Positions 33,556 to 44,188 of a stretch of 64,000 nt of DNA are shown here, in pieces (position 1 is the stretch's first letter; every line of letters starts with the position of its first letter). A program made the translations under genes and the position numbers. The notes beneath the pieces are model-generated. The model saw only the letters and a list, made by a program, of their open reading frames with translations. It did no database searches and was not told the origin of the DNA. Source of the DNA: Saccharum officinarum (Eukaryota; Streptophyta; Magnoliopsida; Poales; Poaceae); contig CM036231.1 of assembly GCA_020631735.1 (NCBI GenBank), positions 5,917,831-5,981,830 of the forward strand. The letters are read 5' to 3'.

Positions 33556-36011
33556 TGAAAGGTCCTTGTTTGGTTTTGGTAATTGAGTGACAACTTAGGT
33601 GGACTAATATATGGTTATGTGAGATACACAGGAGATTAGTCCATAGGTGATGATGTCATGGAGGAGCTCATTGCATATGAGACATGAAATGGTCATGTGA
33701 CTAAGGTGGAGAAGATCTAGATGAGGCTTGGCTTAATGGACCGGTTGCAAGTGTGAAGGGCAAGTCGAAGGCTTTAGAGCGAGGGACCACGTGTGACAGT
33801 GAAGCTTGAGCAAGACTTGGCGCCGATGGACCGAAGCAACGGTGAAGAGCAAGTGAGGTCAAGATCGATGAACCAATACGGTCACGTGATGATATGAAGT
33901 GGATAATATCATTTGGTGATTGGTTGGTGCATGTGTTGCATCAACATTGGAGGAGATAGAATGAAATACGCAAGGCAAAGATATAACCTAGGGCATTTCC
34001 ATTTCACCGGTCATAGGTGTGTAGAGAAGTTGATGACTGGGTTTAGGATAGATGGTCATACTATTAAGAGGGGCAAACTTGTTTGCATATCGGTCATCTA
34101 GTGTCACTCGAGTGATCTAACTATGCATCGTTGCTAGGATCAAGTGGCGTGACAAATTGAGTGGTTAACTCCTTTGGTAAAATGATTATGAAAAATGCTA
34201 ACACACGTGCACAAGGTGGTGAACACTTGTTGGTGTTGGCACATTTGCGAAGGCGGTGGAGTTTAAGCGGTAGAGAGGGGTTTTGGGTTCCTCTCTCCCT
34301 CCCGCCGAGCTTGCGAGGCAGGATTCAGGCACTTTGTGTAGAAGTGAAACGCCTATTTTCACTATGCTAGAAGTCAGAGAAGAAACGAAGGTGAACGGTG
34401 GTCACCGTGGTGACCGGACGCTGAACCGAACACGGTCACGGTTTGATCGGACGCGTCCGGTTAGTTCAACGCAGCGTCAGGCGCGTGAGTGTTAGGGTTT
34501 GCAACCGGCACGTCCGGTCCCTCACGGAACCGGAGCGTCCGGTCGGGCACCTAGAGGAGTAGAGCGTGGCGAAGAGCTGATCGGACGCGCGGCACGTTCG
34601 GTCACACGCAATCAGACGCGTCCGGTCGCAATGGGAGCTCTCTGGACTGCGATCGGACGCTGGCACTGTCGCGTCCGGTCGTTGCGTGGAGCACGTCCGG
34701 TCGGTGCGTCGCGTGCGCAGGCGCTGTGTGATCGGCGCGTCTGGTCATTTGAGCGACACGTCCGGTCGATTGTGTTTGACCGTTGGCGCGCAGTGACCGT
34801 TGGAGGATCGAGCGGTCGTGGTTGATTTTGGGAGGACACGTGGACGATGCAGGGTGATCAAACGTGGTGAAGCGCATCCGGTTAGTTCAACCAGCACGTC
34901 CGGTCGTTGCGTGTTGTGCCCAGTGAAGGGGTACAACGACTCTTTTCATGGAGGGGCTTTTAAATAGCCCATTGGCCGGGCTTGGCCGGCAGCTGAGCAC
35001 ACTATAGTCTTGGTGACTTATGTGGTAATACTTGGGAGCCCTCTAACTCACTCATGCTTGATAGTGTTCATCGGATCGAGTGAGAGAGCGATTCTAGTGC
35101 TATTGCATTGTGAGGTTTCATCGAGTGGCACTAGGTGATCGTGTTGCAAGCCGGTGGTGCTTGTTACTCTTGGAGGTTACCACCTCCTAGATGGCTTGGT
35201 AGCTCGTGGCTCCGTCGAAGCTCATAAGAAGATTGTGCGAGGCTCCGGAGAAGCTTTGTGAGGGGGATTGTGCTCACCCCACGGGGATCGCGAAGAGCAA
35301 CTCTAGTTGAGCATGTCATTGAGCTACCACACTTGATGGTGGGTTCTTGCGGTGCTCTTTGGGAGAGCTCGGTTGTGGATACCGATTAGCCGCCAAACTA
35401 CGAAGTGTTGGTCGACACAACGGGGATGTAGCTTGGTGGCAACCAAGTGAACCTCAGGAGAAAATCAATGTGTCAACATTGTCTACTCTTCTTGGTGGTT
35501 TGCCTTCGTGCAACACAAGCTTGTATTTACTTTCATATATACTTGTGCTTGTGTAGCTTGCTAGTTGTCTTCTAGCTTGTGTAGCTAGAAGCTCCCCTTT
35601 GCGTGGCTAATTTGGTTTGAGTAACCTTGTTAGTCACATTGCTTAGTTTGTGTAGCTAAGTAATTTGCGCTCTCTAATTTGGCATTGGTTGCCTTGTTAT
35701 TGAGCATTGCTAGTGAGCTTAGGGGCTTTGTGCTTTTGCTTCACTAGTTATGTAAGAGCTCCCTCGGTTGGCAAAGTACTAGTGCATAGGTTTGTGTGAC
35801 CTTGCTCTAGAATTGATTAGGTGAGCTCTTGCTTTGCTTGGCACCTTATTGCTTGATTAGGATCTTTTGTAAGGTGCTAGAGTTGTAGATAGAGGGGTAT
35901 AGTCTTGGCTAGATCGATAAGTTTAATTCCACATTTGTTTTGGTTAGCCGACGTGATTAAGTTTTAGAAAGGACTATTCACCCCCCTCTAGTCCGCCATC
36001 TCGACCCTTCA
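33556..36011 (+). repeat. solo LTR of the copia family seen at 4665-7203
   Basis: Runs TGAAAGGTCC...CGACCCTTCA (2456 bases), homologous over its length to the LTR at 4665-7203 but in plus orientation. There is no polypurine tract, primer site or internal sequence on either side. The flanks GCTGT (33551-33555) and GCTGC (36012-36016) are a 5-bp target duplication with one mismatch. It sits inside intron 2 of the Harbinger transposase gene. Formed, by inference, through recombination between two LTRs of a full element. Confidence 0.85.
34400..34930. repeat. array of GACCGGACGCG/CGTCCGGTC motifs in the solo LTR
   Basis: Same motif family as 5810-6350 but more mutated (for example TGATCGGACGCGTCCGGTTA, GCACGTCCGGTCG). 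Many changes are CG to CA or TG, consistent with decay of methylated CpG. Confidence 0.8.
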
Positions 36012-36590
36012 GCTGCCTATTTGTTGTTAAACCATACTGTTCTATCTTGTAAGCTAATGAACCACTGTCTTATAGGGAAATTCTATCTAGTGGATGATGG
36101 TTATGCTTGTAGACCTAGGTTTCTGCCTCCTTACAGGGCTGTGAGGTATCACTTGTCTGAATATGGTCCTAGGCATAGCCCTACCAATGCCATGGAGCTG
36201 TACAACCTAAGGTTATGTGGCTAAGAACCTTCCTTGCCCAGAACAACTACATGTAGATGCTCTAGGGCCTACCCTGGACTTGGAGGGAAGCAGTTGAGGA
36301 TTATATATGCACTCCTCCACCACTCTCTTTGACTGACTTTTGGATACTTTTGCTCCTGTGTTCTAGTTGTGCGGCACTGATAGCCTAACACACTACTTTT
36401 GGGTTTGTGATTCTTTTATGATTGATGAGGTGGGTAACTATAGCTAGCATGTAATGGGAACTTATGTGGGGATGCTCCATGGACCCCTGGCTGTTGAACT
36501 ATTGAACCATTCGGTGGCTACATGCCATGTAATTTGTAATATAATTAGTTGGACCTAATGTTTTTGTTGGTTTGCTGATTCTGTTGTTTG

Positions 36591-37000
36591 AGGCCGATGA
36601 TGACACAATTTTGTATATAGGTGGCATTGGTTATGATCTGGTGAATGTGGTTCTCATGGCTGTCATTAAACCATGAGATACATCCATACCCAAGCAACAG
36701 CTCTTTTTATTCTTTGCTGATGGCTCGGGTTGGATGTGTCTCACGATTCCATGGCTATCATGAACTTGGTTATTTTGACTATGATGGTTTCCTGCTGCTT
36801 AAGGCCGATGATGACACAAGCTTATTTTATAGAGGTGGCACTGCTTATGCTTATATCTCTCTTTTCGATGGTTTCTTGGTTCTCATGGCTGTCATCAAAA
36901 CATGTAAGACGTCCATACCCAAGCAACTGCTCTCACTAATGCTCTGATGGCTTGGGTTGGATGTCTCTCATGCTTCCATGGCTGTCATCATCTTGGTTTT
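36591..37000 (+). repeat. tandem duplication with a period of 211 bases
   Basis: AGGCCGATGATGACACAA at 36591 recurs at 36802; GGTTCTCATGGCTGTCATTA and CATACCCAAGCAAC also recur at the same spacing. Non-coding part of the Harbinger element. Confidence 0.75.
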
Positions 37001-37346
37001 CTATTGTCTACATTTGGCTTCTCCAGGCAAACAAACACGCCCTCCTCTGTTTTCTTCTATTTGCTAATTCAACAGTGCCACCAGTGACCGTTATGAGAAT
37101 GTATTGAATCATGATATAGTCTGAGGCCACATACTTTTTTTTGCCTATGATGCAATAGATGAATAGCTGAGGCATTTGTACAGCTGCCTGTGATGTTTAC
37201 TGCACCTTTACTATGTGTATTCCAATGGTTTGTTTCTTGAGTTTGTCTACCACTTCAACTGGACTAGACAGCCTCATTGAACAAATCGGTGGCTGGCACC
37301 TAAAATATTTTTGGCTGAGGCTCTGCTTCTTATTAACTATAGAACA

Positions 37347-37543
37347 ATGTGTACTTGGTATGTTGTTTTCAAGGGAAAGCAACCTGGTGTGTACACCAAT
37401 TGGGCAGAGTGCAGTGATCATGTCCTAGGTATCGTGGATCTGTGCATAAGAAGTACAACTCTTATGATGAAGCAATGGATGCTTTCAACTCAACAATCAA
37501 CTCATTCTCTACTTCTAAACCTTCTTTCTTTTGTAAGGATCTC
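37347..37543 (+). pseudogene. viroplasmin / RNase H1 N-terminal-like domain in the Harbinger element
   Basis: The frame from 37347 reads CTWYVVFKGKQPGVYTNWAE and CSDHVLG. After a one-base frame change near 37425 it continues with HKKYNSYDEAMDAFNSTI. The pattern W-Y-V-V-x-G-x-x-P-G-V-Y-x-x-W-x-E-C followed by a Y-x-S-Y-x-E-A-x-x-A-F helix is that of the N-terminal RNA/DNA-hybrid-binding domain of RNase H1, also called the viroplasmin domain. No RNase H catalytic domain follows; the reading is broken at the LTR boundary at 37544. The domain lies 1.1 kb after the transposase, inside the element's ends. Confidence 0.65.
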
Positions 37544-39182
37544 TGGTAAGCCTAGAGGGGGGGTGAATAGGCGTATCTAAAAATTTCTACACAAAACTCA
37601 AAGTCACTTGTCAGCAATTGTCGGAAGTCCCGACAGTTTGGGTCGGAACTCCCGACGTCGTCAGAAGTTTCGACGTCAGCTATCAGAAGTCCCGACGCCT
37701 ACGTGAAATAAACTACAAGTGCTCAAATGAACTTTGTGAAGCCAATAACTTATAACCACACTTCCTAGTGATGAGATGAAGTTGTCCAAGTGTTTTCTTG
37801 ACCTTGGAGCGCCACCAATTTATAGATCGGGACCAAAACCTAAGAAATAGATTGAGAGAGAGAGACAATAAAGAACAAATAATCTCAAGTAATCACAACA
37901 ACAATGAGCACGCGGGACATAAGGATTTATCCCAAGGTTCAACTCGCCACTAAGGCTTGTCTACGTCCTCGTTGTTGAGGTGACCACTAAGGTCGGAGTC
38001 TCTTTCACCTCCTTGCCTCTCTCAAGAAACAACCAAGGTAAACTTGGGTTCTTCACTAGAAATTCAAGGGTAATACAAACTTTCCAAGGTTCTCCCATAG
38101 ATCGGGAGCTCTTGGGCGATGCCTAGCTGGCTAGGGTTTCAAGAACCCAAGAGTAACAAACGCAAATCCAATCGGCTTGACGAAGAAATCAAGTGCTCAA
38201 GCTTTGAATCAATGTTTCTCTCACCAAATTCCTTTTCTCAACTCAATCTCTTGCAAGATTTGAAATTAGGAGTAAAGAGGAGAAGAAGGGGGAGCTTGAG
38301 AGCTAGAGAGCACTTTTACTGAAGGTTTGGTCGAGTATAATGAGTGGGCAACGGTTAGAAGGGAAGAGCTATTTATACTCTTGGCTAAAATCCAGCCGTT
38401 CAGATCTATGTCGAGACTCCTGACGTATACTAGAAACACTGTTCACAGCAGGTCAGAGGTCCGCGCAAAACAGGCCAACGTCGAGACTCCTGACGCATGC
38501 GCGAGCAGAGGGCCTAGCACCGGGACCGCGGACGCGTGCTGGGACCGCTGACGCTAGCACATAGCCAACGAAGCGCGCAACTAGTTGGCTTGACGTCGGG
38601 ACTCCCGACGAGTGCGCGCACACAGAGCTCAGCGTCGGGACTCCCAACTCACGTCGGGACTCTCGACGACCAAGGTCGCGGCGCAACTATTTGGCTTGAT
38701 GTCGGGACTCTCGATGAGCATCAGGACTCCTAATGAGTGCGCGCGCACAGAGCTCGGTGTCAGGACTTCAAACTCACGACGGGACTCCCGACGACCAAGG
38801 TCGTCGCGCAACTCGTTGGGACTCCCGACTCACGTCGGGACTTCCGACACCAACAGTGCCAAAAACCATTCTATGTGCTCGTGAAGTGCTAGAGTGTCTC
38901 TCTTGTGATTTAGTTTTAATACTTGAGCACTCTATCTTCCTCAGACCAACTAGATTTGTATCCCCTTTATAGTGCGACATAGCCTAAACTCAAGATCAAA
39001 TATCAAAGAATTTAAACACTTTTGAGTCCATCACCGCGTCGTTTTGTAACTCGGGCTCCACCATCTCATGTATTATCCTCATTCTTATTTTACCTGCTTG
39101 TCATCTCGATAAATCTCATTAGTCCTCTAATCATGTGGTCATTATCACCAAAACCCACAAATATGGCTTGATTGCACTTACA
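37544..39182 (-). repeat. LTR-like insertion of a second family (ends approximate)
   Basis: On the plus strand it starts TGGTAAGCCTAGAGGGGGGG and ends GGCTTGATTGCACTTACA, giving TG...CA ends in reverse orientation. The start resembles the end region of the copia LTR (CTAGAGGGGGGGTGAATAG in both). It contains its own motif array, GTCGGGACTCCCGACG. No internal region or clear 5-bp target duplication was found, so it is either a solo LTR with mutated flanks or a fragment. Confidence 0.55.
37620..38860. repeat. array of CGTCGGGACTCCCGACG motifs
   Basis: Degenerate copies cluster at 37620-37700 and 38405-38850, some as full palindromes (GTCGGGACTCCCGAC). The position within the LTR and the style parallel the GACCGGACGCG array of the other family, but the motif differs. 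Confidence 0.8.
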
Positions 39183-39858
39183 CCTTTGTTACAGAACCTG
39201 CATCAACACCCTCTGCTATCAGTTACAAAACTATGGTGATTTTTTCCTTTGTGCTCTGGTGTGTGCGATGTGGATCAAGCTGAAGAAGTGCAATGGCTGC
39301 AGCATTTAGTTAGTAATTGTAATCTCTAATTTATGATGTTGTAATGATACTGCTAACCTAAACTCGGCTCTATTTAGCTTCATTGTCTTTTCATAATTGT
39401 GTTGTGGTACCTGCTCTTATCATGTTGTAATGCATTTCCCATGAAATCCATCTGGTGCTAGCGGTAGTTGGGTTGTCTGACAACCGGTCCAGACAAACAA
39501 ACACAATCTCCCAGCAGCTTGGCCCAGCTGGGAAGAGTGACCAAACAAGCTGCATTGCAGCAGTTGGGGCTGCACCCTAGACCCTGGTTGGGCTGGTCCG
39601 GCCAGGCTCCCCGCATCCAAGCAAACAAACACGTCCTAAACTTTAGAGAGATCACTAAATTTTAGGGGCCACTAAACTTTAAGGGGTGGAACCAAACAAC
39701 CCCGAAGAGTGAACCAAACACTCCCGAAGACTATACACGATCACATCACATCCATCAAACAACAACGTTGACATTGATAGCGAGGCTGGGCGCCTGGATT
39801 GGACGGGATGACGGTCCACGGTGATGACTGACGACTGACGCGCCCCGCCACACAACTA

Positions 39859-40091
39859 CTCCCTCCGTCCCTAAATATCTGTCGTTTTCGCTTTCCGAGA
39901 AACAACTTTGACTAAATATATTAAAAAATATTAATATTTATGATACATAATTAGTATCATTAAAAAGATCTTTGAATCTAGTTTTTTAATAAATTTATTT
40001 AGAGATACAAATGTTGCAAGCATTTTCTACAAATCAAGTCAAACTTGCGGCACGCACACCAACGGTGACAGATATTTAGGGACCGAGGGAG
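39859..40091. mobile_element. Stowaway MITE (233 bp)
   Basis: TA on both sides; ends CTCCCTCCGTCCCTAAATAT and, inverted, CTCCCTCGGTCCCTAAATAT. AT-rich interior. Confidence 0.95.
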
Positions 40092-40148
40092 TACACAAAT
40101 CTGTGTCGTTGGCTGTTGCAGGGCACGGCTCTACTTTTTGCGTACTCC

Positions 40149-40242
40149 AACAACAACAACAACAACAACATAGTCTTTTGTCCCAAGCAAATTAGGGTAG
40201 ACTAGAGATGAAACCCAAAAGAGACGAGAAATAGGGAGACTA
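40149..40242 (-). mobile_element. 5'-truncated non-LTR retroposon tail with 17-bp target duplication
   Basis: TACTTTTTGCGTACTCC stands directly before (40132-40148) and after (40243-40259). In minus orientation the insert ends in a run of GTT/TTG repeats after ATGTTG, a tail seen on a class of grass LINE/SINE elements. Only 94 bases remain. Confidence 0.75.
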
Positions 40243-40255
40243 TACTTTTTGCGTA

Positions 40256-40450
40256 CTCCGTATCTAATAAATCAACACTAGTGTCTTAAATTAATTTTTT
40301 AAATTTAACCGAATTTAAGAAAACACTAATATTTATGACACTAAATTATAATTTAGTGTTATAAATATTGTCATTTTTTATAAATTTGGTTAAATTTAAA
40401 TATATTAACTTAAGATAATTTAAAAATGATTTATTTAGAGACAAAGAAAG
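40256..40450. mobile_element. decayed Stowaway MITE
   Basis: TA flanks at 40254-40255 and 40451-40452; left end CTCCGTATCTAATAAATC, right end degraded to GAGACAAAGAAAG; large internal inverted repeat around TTTATAACACTAAATT. Its left edge is the target of the retroposon at 40149. Confidence 0.6.
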
Positions 40451-40459
40451 TATCTACAG

Positions 40460-41168
40460 GCTGAACGCAGGTGCTTGCTTGCAGCATCGCTCTTGTTCGG
40501 CACTCGAGACTTGTTTAGACTGTGCCCACCTCTGGAATTTTTGCTTGGCCTAGGCAGATTTACCGAGCATCAATCAAAATAGGCCCTCGAAATACAAGAT
40601 GGTGGTGACCAAGGAACGAAATTGCCACTGCACATCAGGTCATCAGCAGAGCACATCAGGTCATCATGATTTTTTTCCTGGAGCACCAGTTAATAACGTA
40701 ATAAAGAAAAAAGGCGCCAAAAAATTGGAGCACTGGCTCTAAGTGCGTGGGAAAAAATCACCAAAAAAACCAGAACATGCACGCTGTTCAAGTGACCAGA
40801 AAAAAAACTCGCCAAAAAAATGGCTGGAACATTTGGAGGGGCAAATAAAATGTCTTTTCACAATAAAACATAACACCGTTAAGTGCCTCGGCTCATGATA
40901 GTGTTAGCTTGGAACAAAAAATTCAAAGGACGACAGATAAGGAAGATTTGGAGTTTGGGTGCTAATTAAATTGGGAAGAGTATGTTTTTTAAGTGTCAAA
41001 TAAGAAATTTTCTCAATAAAATATGTAGACACACAAATAATAGACTAGTGAATAAGTTTTCTTTTTACATAGTTTGAACTCAATAGAAAATACTCATGAA
41101 TTTATGGTTTCAAATACCATAAACCATTATCCATACCCACCTACTCGAGGGGTACAATATTCTGCATA
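40460..41168. other. intergenic, no supported feature
   Basis: AT-rich sequence without a supportable gene or element end. Confidence 0.5.
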
Positions 41169-41171
41169 TTA

Positions 41172-41363
41172 GGCCAGTCTCAGTGAGGATTTTATGTCAC
41201 TGTTTTCAACACATACGGATTTTGGAAACAGTGCAGAAGAGTTTCATCCCCATGAAACTCTATCTACTCCCATGAAACTCTTATCATCTCTCTTCATTAA
41301 TATGGTGTCATATCAGCATAATTAATGCCTATGAAACTCTGATGAAACTCATTGAGACCGGTC
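41172..41363. mobile_element. Tourist-like MITE (192 bp)
   Basis: TTA on both sides; ends GGCCAGTCTCAGTGAG and, inverted, GACCGGTCTCAATGAG. Internal GAAACTC repeats. The TTA target and ends of this form identify Pong/PIF-related Tourist MITEs. Confidence 0.9.
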
Positions 41364-41799
41364 TTATGAAGATTTAAAAATTGAATCAACACTCATCATC
41401 ATGTCCTAAATAAAGAGACAAAAATCCATTGCCACTCGTGGCAGCAACACTACGGCAACCCATGAGGCCTTGACCCGCTTGACCCATTCCATGCCAGAAT
41501 CCACTCGGTGGTCAATCACCCGGGCCAGGGCCCAAGGGACAGGGGCAACGTAGAGGCCGCCAGTGTTGAATATGCCGCGATACCGTTCACATCTGTTATG
41601 TCCCTGCCTGCCTTCGTCCAGAAGGAAGGGGAAGACGTCACACGATAGCCGTTGAGTTTGCGCTTTTTGCAGGGCCCTGCGGTGTGCGAACGTCACAAAC
41701 GGCGCCCAGCTGGTGATTGTCAATCAATTTGCCCAATTACACGCGACGCGCGGCGGTTGGTTGGATTTGGTCATTTGTAGTTTTGTAGACAGGCCGATT

Positions 41800-42296
41800 A
41801 AGGCGGGATATCAAGCTAACTCGGCTCGTTAGTGGCTCGGCTCGTTATGACTCGTTATACAAACGAGCTAGAAGGTTGGCTCGGCTCGGCTCGTTAGCGA
41901 GCTCGAGCTAGCTCGTTTGGCTCGCGAGCTAAAACTCAATTTTTTTTTATTTTTTTGAACCGGATACCTAGAGATTATAACCACAATGCAACAACAAACA
42001 CATCACATGCATATTTAAGGTGAAATAAATAAAATACATATAGATTTTATAATAAAAAATATAAGTATGCTATCATCCATGAACATGATCATTAGTTGAT
42101 CGATTCTATTGATCCATATATATGAAAACCATATGGATTAATTTGGCTCGTTATGGCTTGCAAGCAGGTCGCGAGCCAGCTCGAGCTGGCTCGTTATAAA
42201 ATGAGCTGGTTCATTATAAAATGAGTCGAGCTCGAGCCGTGCCATTAACGAACGAGTCGAGCCAGCAAGCGAATTATGAGTTTTTCATCCAGCCTA
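41800..42296. mobile_element. non-autonomous DNA element rich in GGCTCGTTA
   Basis: AGGCCGATT flanks both ends (41791-41799 and 42297-42305), a 9-bp target duplication. Imperfect inverted ends AGGCGGGAT and AGGCTGGAT are followed by repeated CTCGGCTCGTTA and its complement near each end. No coding capacity. A 9-bp duplication suggests a MULE derivative; an 8-bp reading (GGCCGATT) would fit hAT. Confidence 0.65.
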
Positions 42297-42468
42297 AGGC
42301 CGATTGCCGCCGCTGGTCACGTTTGTCGGTCGCGGCCGTCGGCCTGAATCCTGGTGATCTCTCGTCACGTCCATTCGTCCAATGTACTGTAGGTAGAACA
42401 CGTCTGTTATGTCCCTTTAAGTCCCTTTCTCTCACCAGTCACCACATCCAGACAGAATCGGATAAGTA

Positions 42469-42665
42469 CTACCTCCGTGAAAAAAATACAATTCTCGCTA
42501 TTTAAAAAGTTAAACAGTTTGATTTTAACTAAGTTTATATAAAAAATACTAATATTTATGATATAAAATAAGTATCATTTAATTCGTTATAGGATATATT
42601 TTCATAATAAATTTGTTTAGAGATATAAACATTAATATTATTTATTATAAATTTGGTCGAACTAC
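42469..42665. mobile_element. one-ended Stowaway-like remnant
   Basis: Begins TACTACCTCCGTGAAAAAAA and has the AT-rich interior (TAATATTTATGATATAAAAT, TTTAGAGATATAAACATT) shared with the MITE at 39859. The right end is not recognisable. Confidence 0.4.
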
Positions 42666-42821
42666 TTTAACCGGCACGAATACCATGGTTGCACTGAGTA
42701 CAACGGTACATCGCTTCATGTCCCAGCTCCCAAGAAAGATCCTCAGCACACAGCAGGTAGGTATTCATGGCCCCACACTGCTTGTCTCTTGTGGCCGCAA
42801 TTTCAAGGTCCGAGCTTGATC

Positions 42822-44188
42822 GGGGCAGTCCCAATGCATCCTATCATGGTTTCCATAACTTCAAGACTCCATCATTAGAAACCATCATTCCTAATGCAAG
42901 TTTATGTAAGTAGTTTCTACGGAGAAAAAATTTAATGAGCATCTGCATGCCCCCCACAAACAAAGAAGATCATCTGTGGCAACGTGAGCCATAGTATGCT
43001 CTGCAACTCACTGTTGAAGGAGCACAAGTGCTAAAAACATCTATACACCGCAGCACGAGCAGCAGCAACAACAATAGATACTGTCATCCATTACAATAGG
43101 AATAGACATATAAATACCAGTGGCATGCACCTAAATAGCCATGACATGATACCGTCGTCCATTACAATAAGAATAGAAATATAGATAGCAAAGCCAAAAT
43201 AATTAGATAATAGTATATATTTAGAAAATCTCGAGCCGTGGCTTCAGAAGTCTTCCTGCCTGTAGAAATCATGTCCAGCATCCTCCAGATAGAAGCCATC
43301 AACATTCTCAAGTCTGATCATCAACCTGTAAAATAAGATGAGCTAGTAAATTAACTTTGTTGTAAGAAAAAGAGATGGATAGTTCATTAACAGAACCACA
43401 GTAACACAGTGATAGCATATAACATGCTAGTATATATATAAATTAACATTTCTACCTAATTAGTTCAATTCCCAAACTTTTGCCAGATGTTATCAATCAA
43501 ATCAGATTGAAGTCGCCTGTAAGCTTCACGATCACGGATCTCATCTTCCCTCTGTAGTACCTCCTCCATCACCGGATCATGTCCATGAGTGATTGTAGAT
43601 GGCTAAACAGTAGACGTGGTTGCTTCCTCGTTCAAGTCAAAGGAATCGTCCTCTATATCCTTCTCATCCTCAATTATCATATTGTGAAGGATTATACAAC
43701 CTAACATGATATCCTCGAGGTCCCCCGACCGACGTAAAATACAAAAACGAGATTGCAAAATCCCAAATGCGCATTCAACATCTTTTCTTGCCCCCTCTTG
43801 ATATTCTGTAAACAACTTGTGCTCAACTGATTGTGGTGCACGTATGGACTTAACAAAAACAGCCCACTCTGGGACCGAGAAGAAATAGAAGCAGTGACTG
43901 AAAGGTGTCGTGGCTGTGCTATATGTATTCACATTTGCCGTGGCTGTATCTATTCACACTTGCATGCAAAAAGCTAGTGGAAGGAGTTCACACTTGCATG
44001 AAAAAATAATAATGGAAGGATTTCACATTTGCATGCAAAAAAATAGTGGAAGGAGTTCACACTATTTTTTTCCACGTTTCCACTAGTTTTTTTTAATAAA
44101 TATATTGTCATATCAGCTAAAATCCATAAATAAAGGAGTAATAAATAGACATAGAAATCGTCGTGGAGTCTGCATTGGGGGAGTGCCC
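42822..44188. mobile_element. deleted PIF/Harbinger (Pong-like) element
   Basis: Left end GGGGCAGTCCCAATGCA and inverted right end GGGCACTCCCCCAATGCA match with small gaps. It encloses, on the minus strand, the C-terminal part of a Harbinger transposase. About 1.4 kb remain. The expected 3-bp target duplication is not clear. Confidence 0.65.
43603..43932 (-). pseudogene. Harbinger transposase C-terminal fragment
   Basis: Encodes WAVFVKSIRAPQSVEHKLF, EYQEGARKDVECAFGILQSR and LGCIILHNMIIEDE. This is the C-terminal part of plant PIF/Pong transposases, including the ...RKDVE-x-A-F-G-x-L segment that carries the catalytic Glu, followed by an acidic tail. The N-terminal two thirds are missing. Unlike the transposase at 32714, which lost its C-terminus, this one keeps only the C-terminus; they are different subfamilies. 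Confidence 0.75.

Larger units (their letters stand above)
32714..36200 (+). pseudogene. PIF/Harbinger transposase gene, three exons, inactivated
   Basis: Exon 1 (32714-33221) encodes the helical N-terminal region (LIYNSTSVECIAMLRMSR, then INSSVEELVAMFLLIVGHNQ, then SHRWNPFFK) with frame breaks and a stop near 32950-32990. Intron 33222-33306 (GTAACT...CATAG) is followed by exon 2 (33307-33532) with DCIGAIDGTHV (first catalytic Asp), RGRKGSYTQNVMAVVDFD and GSAHDALVLADV (second catalytic Asp). Intron 33533-36075 (GTAACA...TTATAG) joins PEG to KFYLVDDGYACRP and PPYRAVRYHLSEYG in exon 3. The frame then ends at LRLCG, so the C-terminal catalytic Glu region is missing. The second intron holds the solo LTR. 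Dead by frameshift, stop and C-terminal loss. Confidence 0.8.
31542..39636 (+). mobile_element. PIF/Harbinger element (8.1 kb, with nested LTRs)
   Basis: Flanked by TAA on both sides (31539-31541 and 39637-39639), the typical 3-bp target of this superfamily. The ends are GGGCGTGTTTGTTTGCCTGG and, inverted, GGACGTGTTTGTTTGCTTGG. It contains a Harbinger transposase gene (32714 to about 36200), a solo copia LTR in its second intron, a viroplasmin-like domain and a second LTR-like insertion. Without the two LTRs the element would be about 4 kb. Confidence 0.85.
31342..39703. mobile_element. MITE split by the PIF/Harbinger insertion
   Basis: Left part 31342-31541 begins GGGCCTATTTGGTTC. Right part 39637-39703 ends, read inverted, GGGGTTGTTTGGTTC. 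Together they form one terminal-inverted-repeat element of about 265 bases with TAAAGTTTA-type inner repeats. GAA flanks both ends. It was the target of the 8.1 kb element at 31542-39636. Confidence 0.65.

Noticed and set aside
41406..41723. 105-codon minus-strand frame
   Set aside because: No recognisable domain and no promoter or splice signals; flanked by MITEs. It could be an exon fragment, but nothing supports it.
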